The notes beneath the pieces were generated by a model that did no database searches, was not told the DNA's origin, and was given only the letters and a program-made list of their open reading frames with translations. Shown piece after piece: positions 1-7,329 of a DNA stretch of 64,000 nucleotides. The position numbers were made by a program, and so were the translations under genes. Positions within the stretch are counted from its first letter, which is position 1; every line of letters begins with the position of its first letter. Source of the DNA: Fodinibacter sp963707895 (GTDB taxonomy: Bacteria; Actinomycetota; Actinomycetes; Actinomycetales; Dermatophilaceae); NCBI GenBank assembly GCA_963707895.1, contig CAVPRS010000003.1, positions 434,001-498,000 of the forward strand, written 5' to 3'.

Positions 1-1
1 C

Positions 2-136
2 CAGGTCGGCGCCGACCGGCTCTTCGAACGAGCCGCCGCGAGGCTCGACTCGTTCGCCGCGACGGGTCGCTTCGCCTACGGAGTCGACCCGGCCGACGTC
101 GCGGACCAGGCGCGGCGCCACGTCGGCAGGTTCTGA
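2..136 (+). CDS. C-terminal end of an unidentified protein (5' end outside window)
   Basis: An open frame enters from the left edge and ends at TGA 134-136, giving 44 residues that finish in ADQARRHVGRF. The piece is rich in Ala and Arg and looks like an amphipathic helix. No family can be recognised from so little. It converges on the membrane protein gene that ends at 160. The coding frame is supported by strong GC bias at third codon positions. Confidence 0.5.
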   Translation, partial: QVGADRLFERAAARLDSFAATGRFAYGVDPADVADQARRHVGRF

Positions 137-159
137 GGGCCGGACGACCCCCTCACGGG

Positions 160-798
160 TCAGCGGGCTTCGGCGTACCAGGTCTCGCGCACGGTGCGAC
201 CCGCCGTCACCCGGGCTCGGGTCTGGGCGACGATGCCGACCACAGCGAGCACCACCACCAGAAGGGTCCAGAGCCAGCTGTTCTGGATCGCGTCGGCGAA
301 GGTGCTCCGGGTGAAGTCGCTGGAGTTGAGCGAGCCGAAGAGCAGCATCAGACCGCCGACCACGCTGAAGGCCCCTGCGATGGCGCTTGCGACGGCCAGC
401 ACGACCATCGGCATGTTGCCGAAGATCGAGACCAGGCCGAGCACGGCACCGACCACGATGCCCACGAGCACGGCGACCCAGTTCCAGTCGATTCCCAGGG
501 CCACGACGAGGCCCGACCCGATCGCGAAGCCGAAGCCCGCCATGGCCAGCACGACGGCCACCGCGTAGAAGAAGTAGGCCAGCACCGCGAAGATCAGCGC
601 GCACACGAACCCGCTGATCCAACCGAGCACGGTGCCGAGGAAGCGCTCGTCCGCGAGCCCCGCGAACAGCCCGGCCCCGAGGGCGAACCCGGCGAAGAAC
701 CCCCAGATGGGGATCACCAGCCGAAGCACGAACTGCCCGGCGAACAGGATGACGGCTCCGGCGATGATCGCGAAGAGACCGAGGAGGATGTCTGCCAT
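160..798 (-). CDS. Polytopic membrane protein, DUF4203-like
   Basis: This is a 212-residue integral membrane protein with about seven hydrophobic segments spread over its whole length, starting at residue 3, and a short basic tail (QTRARVTAGRTVRETW). The Gly/Ala-rich helices and the repeated small-residue pattern (GFALGAGLF, GFAIGSGLVVALGI) fit the DUF4203/TMEM198-type fold, whose transport or structural role in bacteria is unknown. It is a single gene, transcribed away from the lipid methyltransferase behind it. No function can be assigned beyond residence in the cytoplasmic membrane. Confidence 0.75.
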   Translation of the reverse strand: MADILLGLFAIIAGAVILFAGQFVLRLVIPIWGFFAGFALGAGLFAGLADERFLGTVLGWISGFVCALIFAVLAYFFYAVAVVLAMAGFGFAIGSGLVVALGIDWNWVAVLVGIVVGAVLGLVSIFGNMPMVVLAVASAIAGAFSVVGGLMLLFGSLNSSDFTRSTFADAIQNSWLWTLLVVVLAVVGIVAQTRARVTAGRTVRETWYAEAR

Positions 799-862
799 GG
801 CTGAAATGTAGAGCCAGCAGAGCTCGGCCCGGGCGACGACACGGGCGGTCGGCTCGCCGAGT

Positions 863-2161
863 TCAGGTCACGCCGAGCAGCGCGGACCGGTTCCTGGGGA
901 AGCCGCTGGCGCCGCCGGGGCCGGGCCTCACGGCGAGAACCTGGTTGACGCCGAGACGGTTCGACTGGAAGCCCAGGGCCGAGCCGGCCATGTAGAGCCG
1001 CCAGACCCGCACCCGGCCCGCGCTCGACAGCCGAACTGCCTCGTCCCAGTTCCGTTCGAGGTTGGCCACCCACGCGCGCAGCGTGTCGGCGTAGTGCTCG
1101 CGCAGCGACTCGACGTCTCGGACCTCGAGCCCGGCCGACTCCAGCACGTCGACGATCGTCGACAGCGGCTGCAGCTCCCCGTCGGGGAAGACATAGCGGT
1201 CGATGAAGGAGGTCTTGTCCCCCCGAGGGTCACCGGGAGGACCGGGCCGTCGCGAGATCGCATGGTTGAGCAACCGGCCACCCGGGGTCAGCAGGGCGTG
1301 GAGGTGACCCGCGTACTCGCCCAGCTGCGAGAGCCCGACGTGCTCGGCCATCCCGATGCTGGCGATCGCGTCGAACGGCCCGTCGGGGACGTCCCGGTAG
1401 TCCTGGACCCGGATCTCGACCCGGTCATCGAGGCCCAGCGAGGCGACCCGGTCACGGGCGTGGGTGGCCTGCTCCTCGGACAGGGTGACGCCGACGGCCC
1501 GCACGCCGTACTCGCGAGCGGCATGGATGACGAACGCCCCCCAGCCGCACCCCACGTCGAGCAGGCGCATGCCCGGAGCCAGCTGCAGCTTGCGCGCCAC
1601 GAGCTCGAGCTTGGCGCGCTGCGCGTCCTCCAGCGTGTAGCCGGCCGAGGGCGCCTGCTCGAAGTAGGCGCAGGAGTAGACCATCGACGGACCCAGGACG
1701 AGCTCGTAGAACTCGTTGCCGACGTCGTAGTGGTGGGACACCGCCCTGGCATCCCTGCGCTTGTCGTGGCGGCGACCGGACAGCCGGATCTCCTCGGACG
1801 GCGGCCGAGGGGGTGGCCCCAACGCGCCCAGCCGCACGACGGCCTTGGCGACGGCGGCCCGTGTGTCCGGCCCGACACGCACCCCGGGGCCGCGCTCGGG
1901 GTCGGCGAGCTCGTCGAGCCGGGTCAGCGCATCGAGCAGGTCGCCCTCCAGCTCGACGTCACCGGACACGTAGGCACGGGCGAACCCCAGCTCGTTCGGC
2001 GCCCAGACCAGGCGGCGAAGGGCGCGGCGGTTCCTGAAGCGAACCACCACGTCGGCATCCGGGGGTCCGACGGAGCTACCGTCCCAGCAGTCGAGCCGCA
2101 CGGGAAGGTCGGTGCCGAGGGCAGCGTCGACCAGGGGACGTAGAGCCGCGGCGGCGTCCAT
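863..2161 (-). CDS. Cyclopropane-fatty-acyl-phospholipid synthase family methyltransferase
   Basis: A SAM-dependent methyltransferase of the CFA synthase/mycolic-acid cyclopropane synthase family, acting on unsaturated acyl chains of membrane phospholipids. The N-terminal third is the lipid-binding region typical of full-length CFA enzymes. The Rossmann methyltransferase domain follows, with the SAM-binding motif LLDVGCGWGAFVIHAA and the family signature HYDVGNEFYELVLGPSMVYSCAYF. The start at 2161 is chosen because GGGAGG lies seven bases upstream; an in-frame start 15 codons earlier has no such site. Family members of this length make cyclopropane or methyl-branched (tuberculostearic-type) fatty acids; which one cannot be told from sequence. 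Confidence 0.9.
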   Translation of the reverse strand: MDAAAALRPLVDAALGTDLPVRLDCWDGSSVGPPDADVVVRFRNRRALRRLVWAPNELGFARAYVSGDVELEGDLLDALTRLDELADPERGPGVRVGPDTRAAVAKAVVRLGALGPPPRPPSEEIRLSGRRHDKRRDARAVSHHYDVGNEFYELVLGPSMVYSCAYFEQAPSAGYTLEDAQRAKLELVARKLQLAPGMRLLDVGCGWGAFVIHAAREYGVRAVGVTLSEEQATHARDRVASLGLDDRVEIRVQDYRDVPDGPFDAIASIGMAEHVGLSQLGEYAGHLHALLTPGGRLLNHAISRRPGPPGDPRGDKTSFIDRYVFPDGELQPLSTIVDVLESAGLEVRDVESLREHYADTLRAWVANLERNWDEAVRLSSAGRVRVWRLYMAGSALGFQSNRLGVNQVLAVRPGPGGASGFPRNRSALLGVT

Positions 2162-2248
2162 CCGAAACCTCCCAAGAGCCAGACGAACTGACCGTACCCA
2201 CGGCATCCCGAGTTCATGCGGGCCGGAGCCGGGCGCCTGTCCTCGCTG

Positions 2249-2770
2249 TCACGCCAGTGGTGAGACGGTGAACCTGCCGCCGTCCTCGACGAGGAGCACG
2301 CCGGCCCCCTTGCCGAGCGGCTCGACGGCCGTCCCCGTCAGGCCGGCCACGGCGGCCTCGTTGGTCGGGCTGTGGCCGACGACCAGCGCCCGACCGCCCT
2401 CGGGGAGCGACTCCACGATCCTCTTCAGCGCCGCGCCCAGGAGGCGCTCCTCGTGCTCGACCAGGTCGGGGTCGACCGCTCGGATCCGCTCCACCGTGGC
2501 GCCCTTGCCCGCCGCCCGGGCAGCACTGCGCCAGCGATCCTCGACGGTCGAGCGAAGCCCCGTCACCTCCGAGATCGCGACGTCGTCCTGCCCCGCGGCG
2601 TGACGCAGGATGGTGAGCATCTGGGTGGCGCGGTTCGCGCCGGAGGAGACGAACGCGACATACGGAGGTCGAAGACCAGCGCGGCCGATCTCCTCCGCGT
2701 CGGCCACGCCCTCGATGGTCAGGTCGTCGCCATCGTTGTCCGTGTGCCGGCGCAGCTCGATGTAGCGCAT
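2249..2770 (-). CDS. SixA-like histidine phosphatase family protein
   Basis: A 173-residue protein of the histidine phosphatase (phosphoglycerate mutase-like) superfamily. The N-terminal catalytic RH motif is in IELRRHTDN, where the His would be phosphorylated, and the second catalytic His is in LVVGHSPTNEAAV. It is as small as SixA and lacks the extra helical region of mutases, so dephosphorylation of phosphohistidine or a small phosphoester is the likeliest activity. The start at 2770 places MRYIELRRH at the N-terminus as in SixA proteins. It lies directly downstream of, and partly overlaps, the broken His/Asp-rich gene. Confidence 0.8.
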   Translation of the reverse strand: MRYIELRRHTDNDGDDLTIEGVADAEEIGRAGLRPPYVAFVSSGANRATQMLTILRHAAGQDDVAISEVTGLRSTVEDRWRSAARAAGKGATVERIRAVDPDLVEHEERLLGAALKRIVESLPEGGRALVVGHSPTNEAAVAGLTGTAVEPLGKGAGVLLVEDGGRFTVSPLA

Positions 2771-3218
2771 CCCCCATCGTCGGCAGGGGATCGCCAGGAG
2801 CGCAAGCGGGACGCTGGTGCCTCGAGCTGGGTGACCTGACCGCCGACGACCGTGGCCGTCAGGACGATGTCGTCGCCGGGCATCGGGCAGAGCTCGTAGT
2901 CGCCCGCAAGGAGCGACGGGTAGACGAGCGAGTGGCTCACGCCACCTGGTGCGTGACGACCCACCACGGCGACGTGGGGATACGGCGAGGGTCCGTGATC
3001 GTGCTCCTGGTCCGGGCGTGGTCGTGGTCGTGGTCGTGGTGGCGGTGAGGGACCGCGGCCCGGCCGGCGACCTTGGCCGCGGTCGCACCCCTGGGGCGGA
3101 TCTCGACCTCGAGGCCCTCGGCCTCGGCCGGCATCGTCACGATCAGTGCGCCGACGTCGCCTCCGATGTCGAGCAGCACCGGTCCTTGCCCGGCATACGG
3201 GTTCTCACGGGTGGTCAT
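2719..3218 (-). pseudogene. Small conserved actinobacterial protein with His/Asp linker, frame broken
   Basis: The N-terminal part (3218 downward) reads MTTRENPYAGQGPVLLDIGG through PHRHHDHDHDH and ends in one frame. The rest of the same protein (PDQEHDHGPSPYPHVAVVG, then SLVYPSLLAGDYELCPMPG) continues in another frame from about 3015. A one-base indel in or beside the GTCGTG repeat would restore a single protein of about 150 residues. The alternating His/Asp stretch suggests a metal-binding linker. Similar small proteins of unknown function occur in actinobacteria, recalled from memory and not checked. The reading downstream of GGQVTQLE runs into the phosphatase gene and may hide a second indel. 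Confidence 0.55.
3018..3040. repeat. GTCGTG hexanucleotide repeat inside coding sequence
   Basis: Three perfect tandem copies of GTCGTG (3021-3038) with partial copies at both ends. On the minus strand they encode the alternating His-Asp run of the small protein. The reading frame of that protein changes at this repeat, so it is the likely site of slippage, either in the cell or in sequencing. Confidence 0.75.
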
Positions 3219-3341
3219 GGTGGCGGTCCTTCCTCGGACGCGGGTTGTCGGGATGCACTGTGCACGCGGCCGAGGCGCGGGCCGACCGGGCAGCTGGAGG
3301 GGTCCGGCCGGCCCGCGATGCCTCTGAACGCGCTCCTGGTG

Positions 3342-4730
3342 CTACGTCGCGCCACCCGGTGTGCCGGGCGTGGTCTGGTACCCCCCAGCAGGAGTCCCGA
3401 GGTACGGGAACGAGTCCAGGAAGGGCGGGTTGGTGTTCGCCGTGCCGTCGGTCAGCCCGGCGCTGGCACCGTCGGGCGTGAACGACGGGTCCACCAGCGG
3501 GATCGTGGCTCCGGCAACGGCCCGCAGCTCGATGGCGACCACGTCGTCGATCGGGCGTCGGCCGTTGGGGAAGCCGGCGGCGTCACCCGCGATGAGCCCG
3601 ATCGGGTTCGGCGACAACGTCGGTGGCACGGCGAGGTTGAGCCGCAGCATGTCGGCCTGGTTGCTGCCGGTGTAGTTCTGGAACCCCGGCACGACACCCG
3701 TCGGGATCCCCGTCAGCAGGATCGCCAACAGGTCGGCGCGGTCCTTGGTGTAGGCCGCCAGGTTGGGGAACACACCCGGGTAGAGGACGGGGAGAAGTCC
3801 CGCGAGCTCCGGCCTGGCGACGTAGCGCGCGTACTGCGAGTCGTCGCTGGGGGCCTCGGCGTTCCACTCGTCCTTCTCGGCCATCGGAGTGATGACCTCG
3901 TTGAACAGCGGGTTGCCGAGTCGCGAGACCTGCTGGAAGGGACCGGAGCTCACCGAGCCTCGGCCGCCCCGCTTGATCACCCGGACCTTCTGTCGGCTCG
4001 CCGACGCCCAGACGCCGATCACGGATGCAGCCGCGCCGACATCGGTGGGGCGCAGGTTCCTCGCCGTGACGTCGGTCTTGGGTACCTGCAGGGCGATGCT
4101 GTGGACGTTGAGCCCCTGGGTGCCGTTGACACCCACCGCCGTGGCCGACGGGATGAGGTGGGCCATCTCGAAGGGCCGCAGCGTGCCGAGGTCGAAGATG
4201 CTTCCGAGGTCGACGTGGAAGCCCTCGGCCCGCTGCCCCGCGAACACGGTACGGCCGCCGGCGATCCGGTGCACCGCCTGGGCAGCCAGCGTGGAGTAGT
4301 TCGGGGTGCTGCGGGGGCCGACGTTCACCGGCGGACAGGGCAGGTGCTTGGCGAGGGTCTTCCAGCCCTTGCCCCGCTCGTACCGGGAGACCGTGTAGAA
4401 CTGCGGCCGGTTCCAGGTCTCGTCGCTGATCGACGTGATCGGTCCGGTGTTGTAGAGGAAGGTGCCGGCGTTGCGGATCACGGTGCTGAAGCTGAACCGG
4501 TAGGCGACGTCCGGGTCGCCTGCGTCGCCGCTGTTGCTGATCTTGATCTCGTAGTGCACGTCGTCGCCGAACTCGTAGAAGTTCGGCCCGCCCTGGGGGT
4601 TCTGGAACGGGATGAAGTTCGCGATCAGCGTGACGGTGTCCGGCTTGTCGGGGCTGACGAACGCGTACACGTCGGTGTTGTCGGCGACCGGGTCCTTGGA
4701 GATCTCGGGTGCTTCGCGGTGCGAGGACAT
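3342..4730 (-). CDS. DUF4331 family protein
   Basis: A 462-residue DUF4331 protein. The family signature is at the very N-terminus, MSSHREAPEISKDPVADNTD, followed by VYAFVSPDKPDTVTLIANFIPFQNPQGGPNFYEF. Family members are predicted beta-rich proteins, often exported, with unknown biochemical role. This copy has no signal peptide of its own. Its ATG at 4728-4730 overlaps the stop of the upstream Tat-signal gene (ATGA), so the two are translationally coupled and probably form a complex or are exported together. The length is normal for the family. Confidence 0.88.
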   Translation of the reverse strand: MSSHREAPEISKDPVADNTDVYAFVSPDKPDTVTLIANFIPFQNPQGGPNFYEFGDDVHYEIKISNSGDAGDPDVAYRFSFSTVIRNAGTFLYNTGPITSISDETWNRPQFYTVSRYERGKGWKTLAKHLPCPPVNVGPRSTPNYSTLAAQAVHRIAGGRTVFAGQRAEGFHVDLGSIFDLGTLRPFEMAHLIPSATAVGVNGTQGLNVHSIALQVPKTDVTARNLRPTDVGAAASVIGVWASASRQKVRVIKRGGRGSVSSGPFQQVSRLGNPLFNEVITPMAEKDEWNAEAPSDDSQYARYVARPELAGLLPVLYPGVFPNLAAYTKDRADLLAILLTGIPTGVVPGFQNYTGSNQADMLRLNLAVPPTLSPNPIGLIAGDAAGFPNGRRPIDDVVAIELRAVAGATIPLVDPSFTPDGASAGLTDGTANTNPPFLDSFPYLGTPAGGYQTTPGTPGGAT

Positions 4731-4993
4731 CAGGCCTTCCCTCCCGCCGCCTTGACCAGACGGCGGACCAGGGCGGGGTCGTGGATCTCGACCTCGTCCT
4801 CACCCACCATCACCGAGACGACCCCGGACCCGGGGTCGTCGATGAACGCGACCAGGACTGCTCCCTCGAGCGCCTCGAGGGCTTCCTCGTTCGAGCGTGG
4901 CGCGGCGGCGGCCCGGCCGGCGGTGGCGACGACGGCGATGGCCGTCCCCGTCCCCGCTGCAGCCAGGAAGCCGCGTCGTGTGGCATCTGCCAT
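4730..4993 (-). CDS. Small Tat-exported protein coupled to DUF4331 gene
   Basis: An 87-residue protein whose N-terminus MADATRRGFLAAAGTG carries a twin-arginine motif followed by an Ala-rich hydrophobic stretch and a cleavage-like AAAAP. The mature part is about 50 acidic residues (VMVGEDEVEIHDPALVRRLV). The start at 4993 is chosen because it puts RR directly before the hydrophobic core. The stop codon overlaps the DUF4331 start, so both come from one transcript. A likely role is as Tat-carrying partner or cofactor-binding subunit of the DUF4331 protein, which lacks its own signal. The family is not recognised. Confidence 0.75.
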   Translation of the reverse strand: MADATRRGFLAAAGTGTAIAVVATAGRAAAAPRSNEEALEALEGAVLVAFIDDPGSGVVSVMVGEDEVEIHDPALVRRLVKAAGGKA

Positions 4994-5137
4994 GGCGTGA
5001 ATCCTTCGAACGGCGCAGGGCGAACCGCTGCGCGGCGAGCGGGCCGCAGGCTCGGACCGCACGGTCCGCAACGACCCGGTGTGGTTCGTCGCGCTTTCGG
5101 CAAACGGATTGCTCGCCCGCCCTGCACACTCGTCGAT

Positions 5138-5389
5138 GTGAGGACCTACACGCTGCTGGACGGGGATGGACGCCCCTACCGGTCACGCACCCCGGGCACC
5201 CTGGGCGGACATCGCCGTTCCAGGATCTACGGCCGCCTCGACTGCCCGACGGCCCTGCGCTGGATCGCCAAGGGCCAGTACGTCCAGCACCGGGTGTTCT
5301 TCGCCGACGAGGAGACGGCCGTCGCCGCTGGGTACCGACCCTGCGGCCACTGCCTGCGCGAGAAGTACCGCGCCTGGGTGGCGGGCTAG
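5138..5389 (+). CDS. Stand-alone Ada-type zinc-binding domain protein
   Basis: An 83-residue protein made of a single domain resembling the N-terminal metal-binding domain of the Ada alkylation-response protein. The pattern includes RIYGRLDCPTALRWI, VFFADEETAVAAGYRPCGHC and LREKYRAW. In Ada four cysteines bind zinc and one accepts methyl groups from phosphotriesters. Here Cys occurs at RLDCP, PCGHC and only there, so three of the four positions are plainly kept. No methyltransferase or AraC domain follows. A GTG start at 5138 matches the beginning of the domain; no good ribosome site is visible. DNA or metal binding is plausible. Confidence 0.7.
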   Translation: MRTYTLLDGDGRPYRSRTPGTLGGHRRSRIYGRLDCPTALRWIAKGQYVQHRVFFADEETAVAAGYRPCGHCLREKYRAWVAG

Positions 5390-5390
5390 G

Positions 5391-5739
5391 GTTCACTCAC
5401 CGGTGGGCGCCCTGACATCGACGAGACCATCCGTCGGCTCGAGGCGTTTTGCCGAGACCGGTGCGGACTGCCTCTACGGCAGTCGGATCGACCGGCTCGA
5501 GCGAGCCTCCGCGATCGTGGCCGCGGTGGCACCGAACCCGGTCAACCTGTTGGTCAACACTCCCTTCACCACCGTCGCGGAGGCCGCGCGGCTGGGAGTG
5601 CGCCGGATCAGCGTGGGAGGCACGCTTCCCCGTACCGCGGTGGGGTGGGTTGCTGCACGCCGCCGGCGAGATCGCCGACGCGGGGACGTTGTCGCGCTTC
5701 GAGCAACTCCCCGACGTCGACGCCCTCATGCGTGACTGA
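5391..5739 (+). pseudogene. Remnant of isocitrate lyase/PEP mutase family protein
   Basis: Directly after the Ada-domain stop the sequence encodes GGRPDIDETIRRLEAF. It then shifts frame at a run of four T (near 5450) to FAETGADCLYGSRIDRLE, IVAAVAPNPVNLLV and AARLGVRRISVGGTLPRTA. It shifts again near 5645 to GGLLHAAGEIADAGTLSRFEQLP and stops at 5739. Together these form the C-terminal third of a PEP mutase/isocitrate lyase superfamily enzyme. The first 150 or so residues, including the catalytic Asp and Cys regions, are absent. It is a decayed, truncated relic, not a functional gene. Confidence 0.75.
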
Positions 5740-5766
5740 GGGGCAGGGCCCCCCGGCCAGCCGGCG

Positions 5767-5910
5767 TTAGTACCAGCGCCGGGTCGACCCGCCGATCGGG
5801 ATGAAGTTGAGCACCAGCCCGACGATCACGAGGATCACGCCGACCCACAGCAGGATCGAGATGCTCGCGATCAGGCCGATCAGCGCGAGGATGATTCCGA
5901 GGATGATCAT
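5767..5910 (-). CDS. DUF6131-like small membrane protein
   Basis: A 47-residue protein, MIILGIILALIGLIAS at the start and GGSTRRWY at the end, with two closely spaced hydrophobic segments and a Trp-Tyr C-terminus. This matches the DUF6131 family of tiny actinobacterial membrane proteins. A strong GGGAGGA site stands eight bases upstream of the ATG at 5910. It faces the PEP-mutase relic tail to tail. The role is unknown; members are often stress-induced. Confidence 0.8.
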   Translation of the reverse strand: MIILGIILALIGLIASISILLWVGVILVIVGLVLNFIPIGGSTRRWY

Positions 5911-6169
5911 TCCGTGTCCTCCCTGCCGGGGCACTTCCCCGTCAGCACGACGCTAGACGTGGCCGAGGCCTTGTGGAGGGTTGCGTGTCAGGCGGTTTCG
6001 GACCCACCTGCCTGAGTGGCACCAGACGACTCCTCCGGCCATGGAGACCGCAGTGTCGACGGATCTCAGTGACAGCGACAACCGCCACAGGCTGAAGAAG
6101 GACGACGGACCGGGAACGGCGAGTGACGGCCGGGCGAACCGGACGGCGTTCGATGCCTAGGGTGTCCGC

Positions 6170-6583
6170 ATGCGCACGTTGCACCTCGGCCTGCGGGTCA
6201 GCGACCTCGAGCGTTCCATCACGTTCTACACCGCCGTCGGCTACGACGTCGTCGGGACCGTCGAGGCGACGGCGTTCGGCAGCCTGACCATGCTCCAGCT
6301 GCCGGGCGACGACTTCGTCACCATCGAGCTGGTCCACGACCCGGAACAGGGCGAGACCGGCCCCGGTGTCGGCATCAACCACCTCGTCATCCAGGTGGAG
6401 TCCCTCGACGAGAGCCGTGCCGAGCTCGCGGGCAAAGGGATCGAGCCCGGCCCTCTCGAGCTCCCCGGTGGCCCCGCAGGCCCGCTGGCCTGCTGGATCA
6501 CCGACCCGGACGGCTACCGGATCGAGCTGGTCCAGTGGCCGGACGGACATGCCGACGGCATCACCCGCGCCGACTTCGCCTGA
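6170..6583 (+). CDS. VOC family (glyoxalase I-like) protein
   Basis: A 137-residue vicinal-oxygen-chelate fold protein with two beta-alpha-beta-beta-beta modules. Metal ligands are visible as the His in LHLGLRVSDLERSITFYTAVG, the Glu in TIELVHDP, the His in NHLVIQVESLDE and the Glu in YRIELVQWP, the classical H-E-H-E set of glyoxalase I. Activity on methylglyoxal-thiol adducts is therefore possible, although many VOC proteins have other substrates. It is monocistronic, divergent from the DUF6131 gene. Confidence 0.85.
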   Translation: MRTLHLGLRVSDLERSITFYTAVGYDVVGTVEATAFGSLTMLQLPGDDFVTIELVHDPEQGETGPGVGINHLVIQVESLDESRAELAGKGIEPGPLELPGGPAGPLACWITDPDGYRIELVQWPDGHADGITRADFA

Positions 6584-6735
6584 GCGACAACACGGCTCGC
6601 GAAGTTGACCGGACTCATGACCCCTCCGAAGTTCGGGCGGGCACCGCCCGCCACGTGGACAAGGAGGGATCACGCTGGGGCGTGATACGGCGGCAGCGTG
6701 CCGGCGGCCCGGACGGCCGTCAGGGTCTTCGACGG

Positions 6736-7233
6736 TCAGGTCGACGGATAGAGCACGCGGAATCGCTCGAGGACGACCGGCATGTCGGGCAGGAAGCCAC
6801 CGTCGGCGTGCTCGGCGAAGTAGCGCTCGTGCACCACCCGCCAGTGCTCGAGGCTCAGGTCGCCCTCTCCCTCGTCCCGGGCGTGGTCGGCATCCACGTC
6901 GCCGAAGGGGACGACACGCATCTCGGTCGTCACGACCAGGGCGCGCGGGTGGCCGGCCCCGTCGACGACGATGCCCAGGGTCCCCGGTGTGGGCAGGTCC
7001 TCCCCCTCCTTGACGTAGTCGGCCTGCGAGCTGGCCGTCGCCGTCTTGGTCCCGTCGAGGACGAGGCCGAGCAGCTCGTCGGCCTGCTCGGGGGTCGCGC
7101 CGAAGGCCCACGCGGGGGGCCGAAGCGTCCGCACCGGGTTCGCGCCGAAGAAGCCGGGCACCCCGGAAAGGTCCGCGTGCTCCCGGGCGATGTCCCAGAA
7201 CGCGTCGAGCTCGTTGTCGTCAGCGGTGTCCAT
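6736..7233 (-). CDS. ASCH domain protein
   Basis: A 165-residue single-domain ASCH protein, a fold related to PUA that binds RNA or modified bases. Typical features are FWDIAREHADLSG near the N-terminus, VLDGTKTATASS (the family's G-KT-T motif), GTLGIVVDGAGHPRALVVTTE and the C-terminal EGEGDLSLEHWRVVHERYF. GGGAGGG precedes the ATG at 7233 by nine bases. Bacterial relatives include N4-acetylcytidine amidohydrolase, so hydrolysis of a modified nucleoside is one possibility. It lies downstream of the LigD-type gene on the same strand with a 96-base gap. Confidence 0.85.
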   Translation of the reverse strand: MDTADDNELDAFWDIAREHADLSGVPGFFGANPVRTLRPPAWAFGATPEQADELLGLVLDGTKTATASSQADYVKEGEDLPTPGTLGIVVDGAGHPRALVVTTEMRVVPFGDVDADHARDEGEGDLSLEHWRVVHERYFAEHADGGFLPDMPVVLERFRVLYPST

Positions 7234-7329
7234 GTCCCAACCCTCCCACGCGTGGAGGTCGCCATGGTGAGGGTGGCGACGTGGACCTCGGGTGTCGGAA
7301 GGCGGGTGCCCGGCTGGCCAGCGGAGGCG

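Noticed and set aside
2949..5000. 683-codon open frame on the plus strand
   Set aside because: It lies opposite the DUF4331 and neighbouring genes; its composition is the usual antisense shadow of high-GC coding sequence and no family motif is present.
6669..6686. 7-bp stem ATCACGC/GCGTGAT between convergent VOC and ASCH genes
   Set aside because: Too short to call a terminator with confidence, although it is in the right place.
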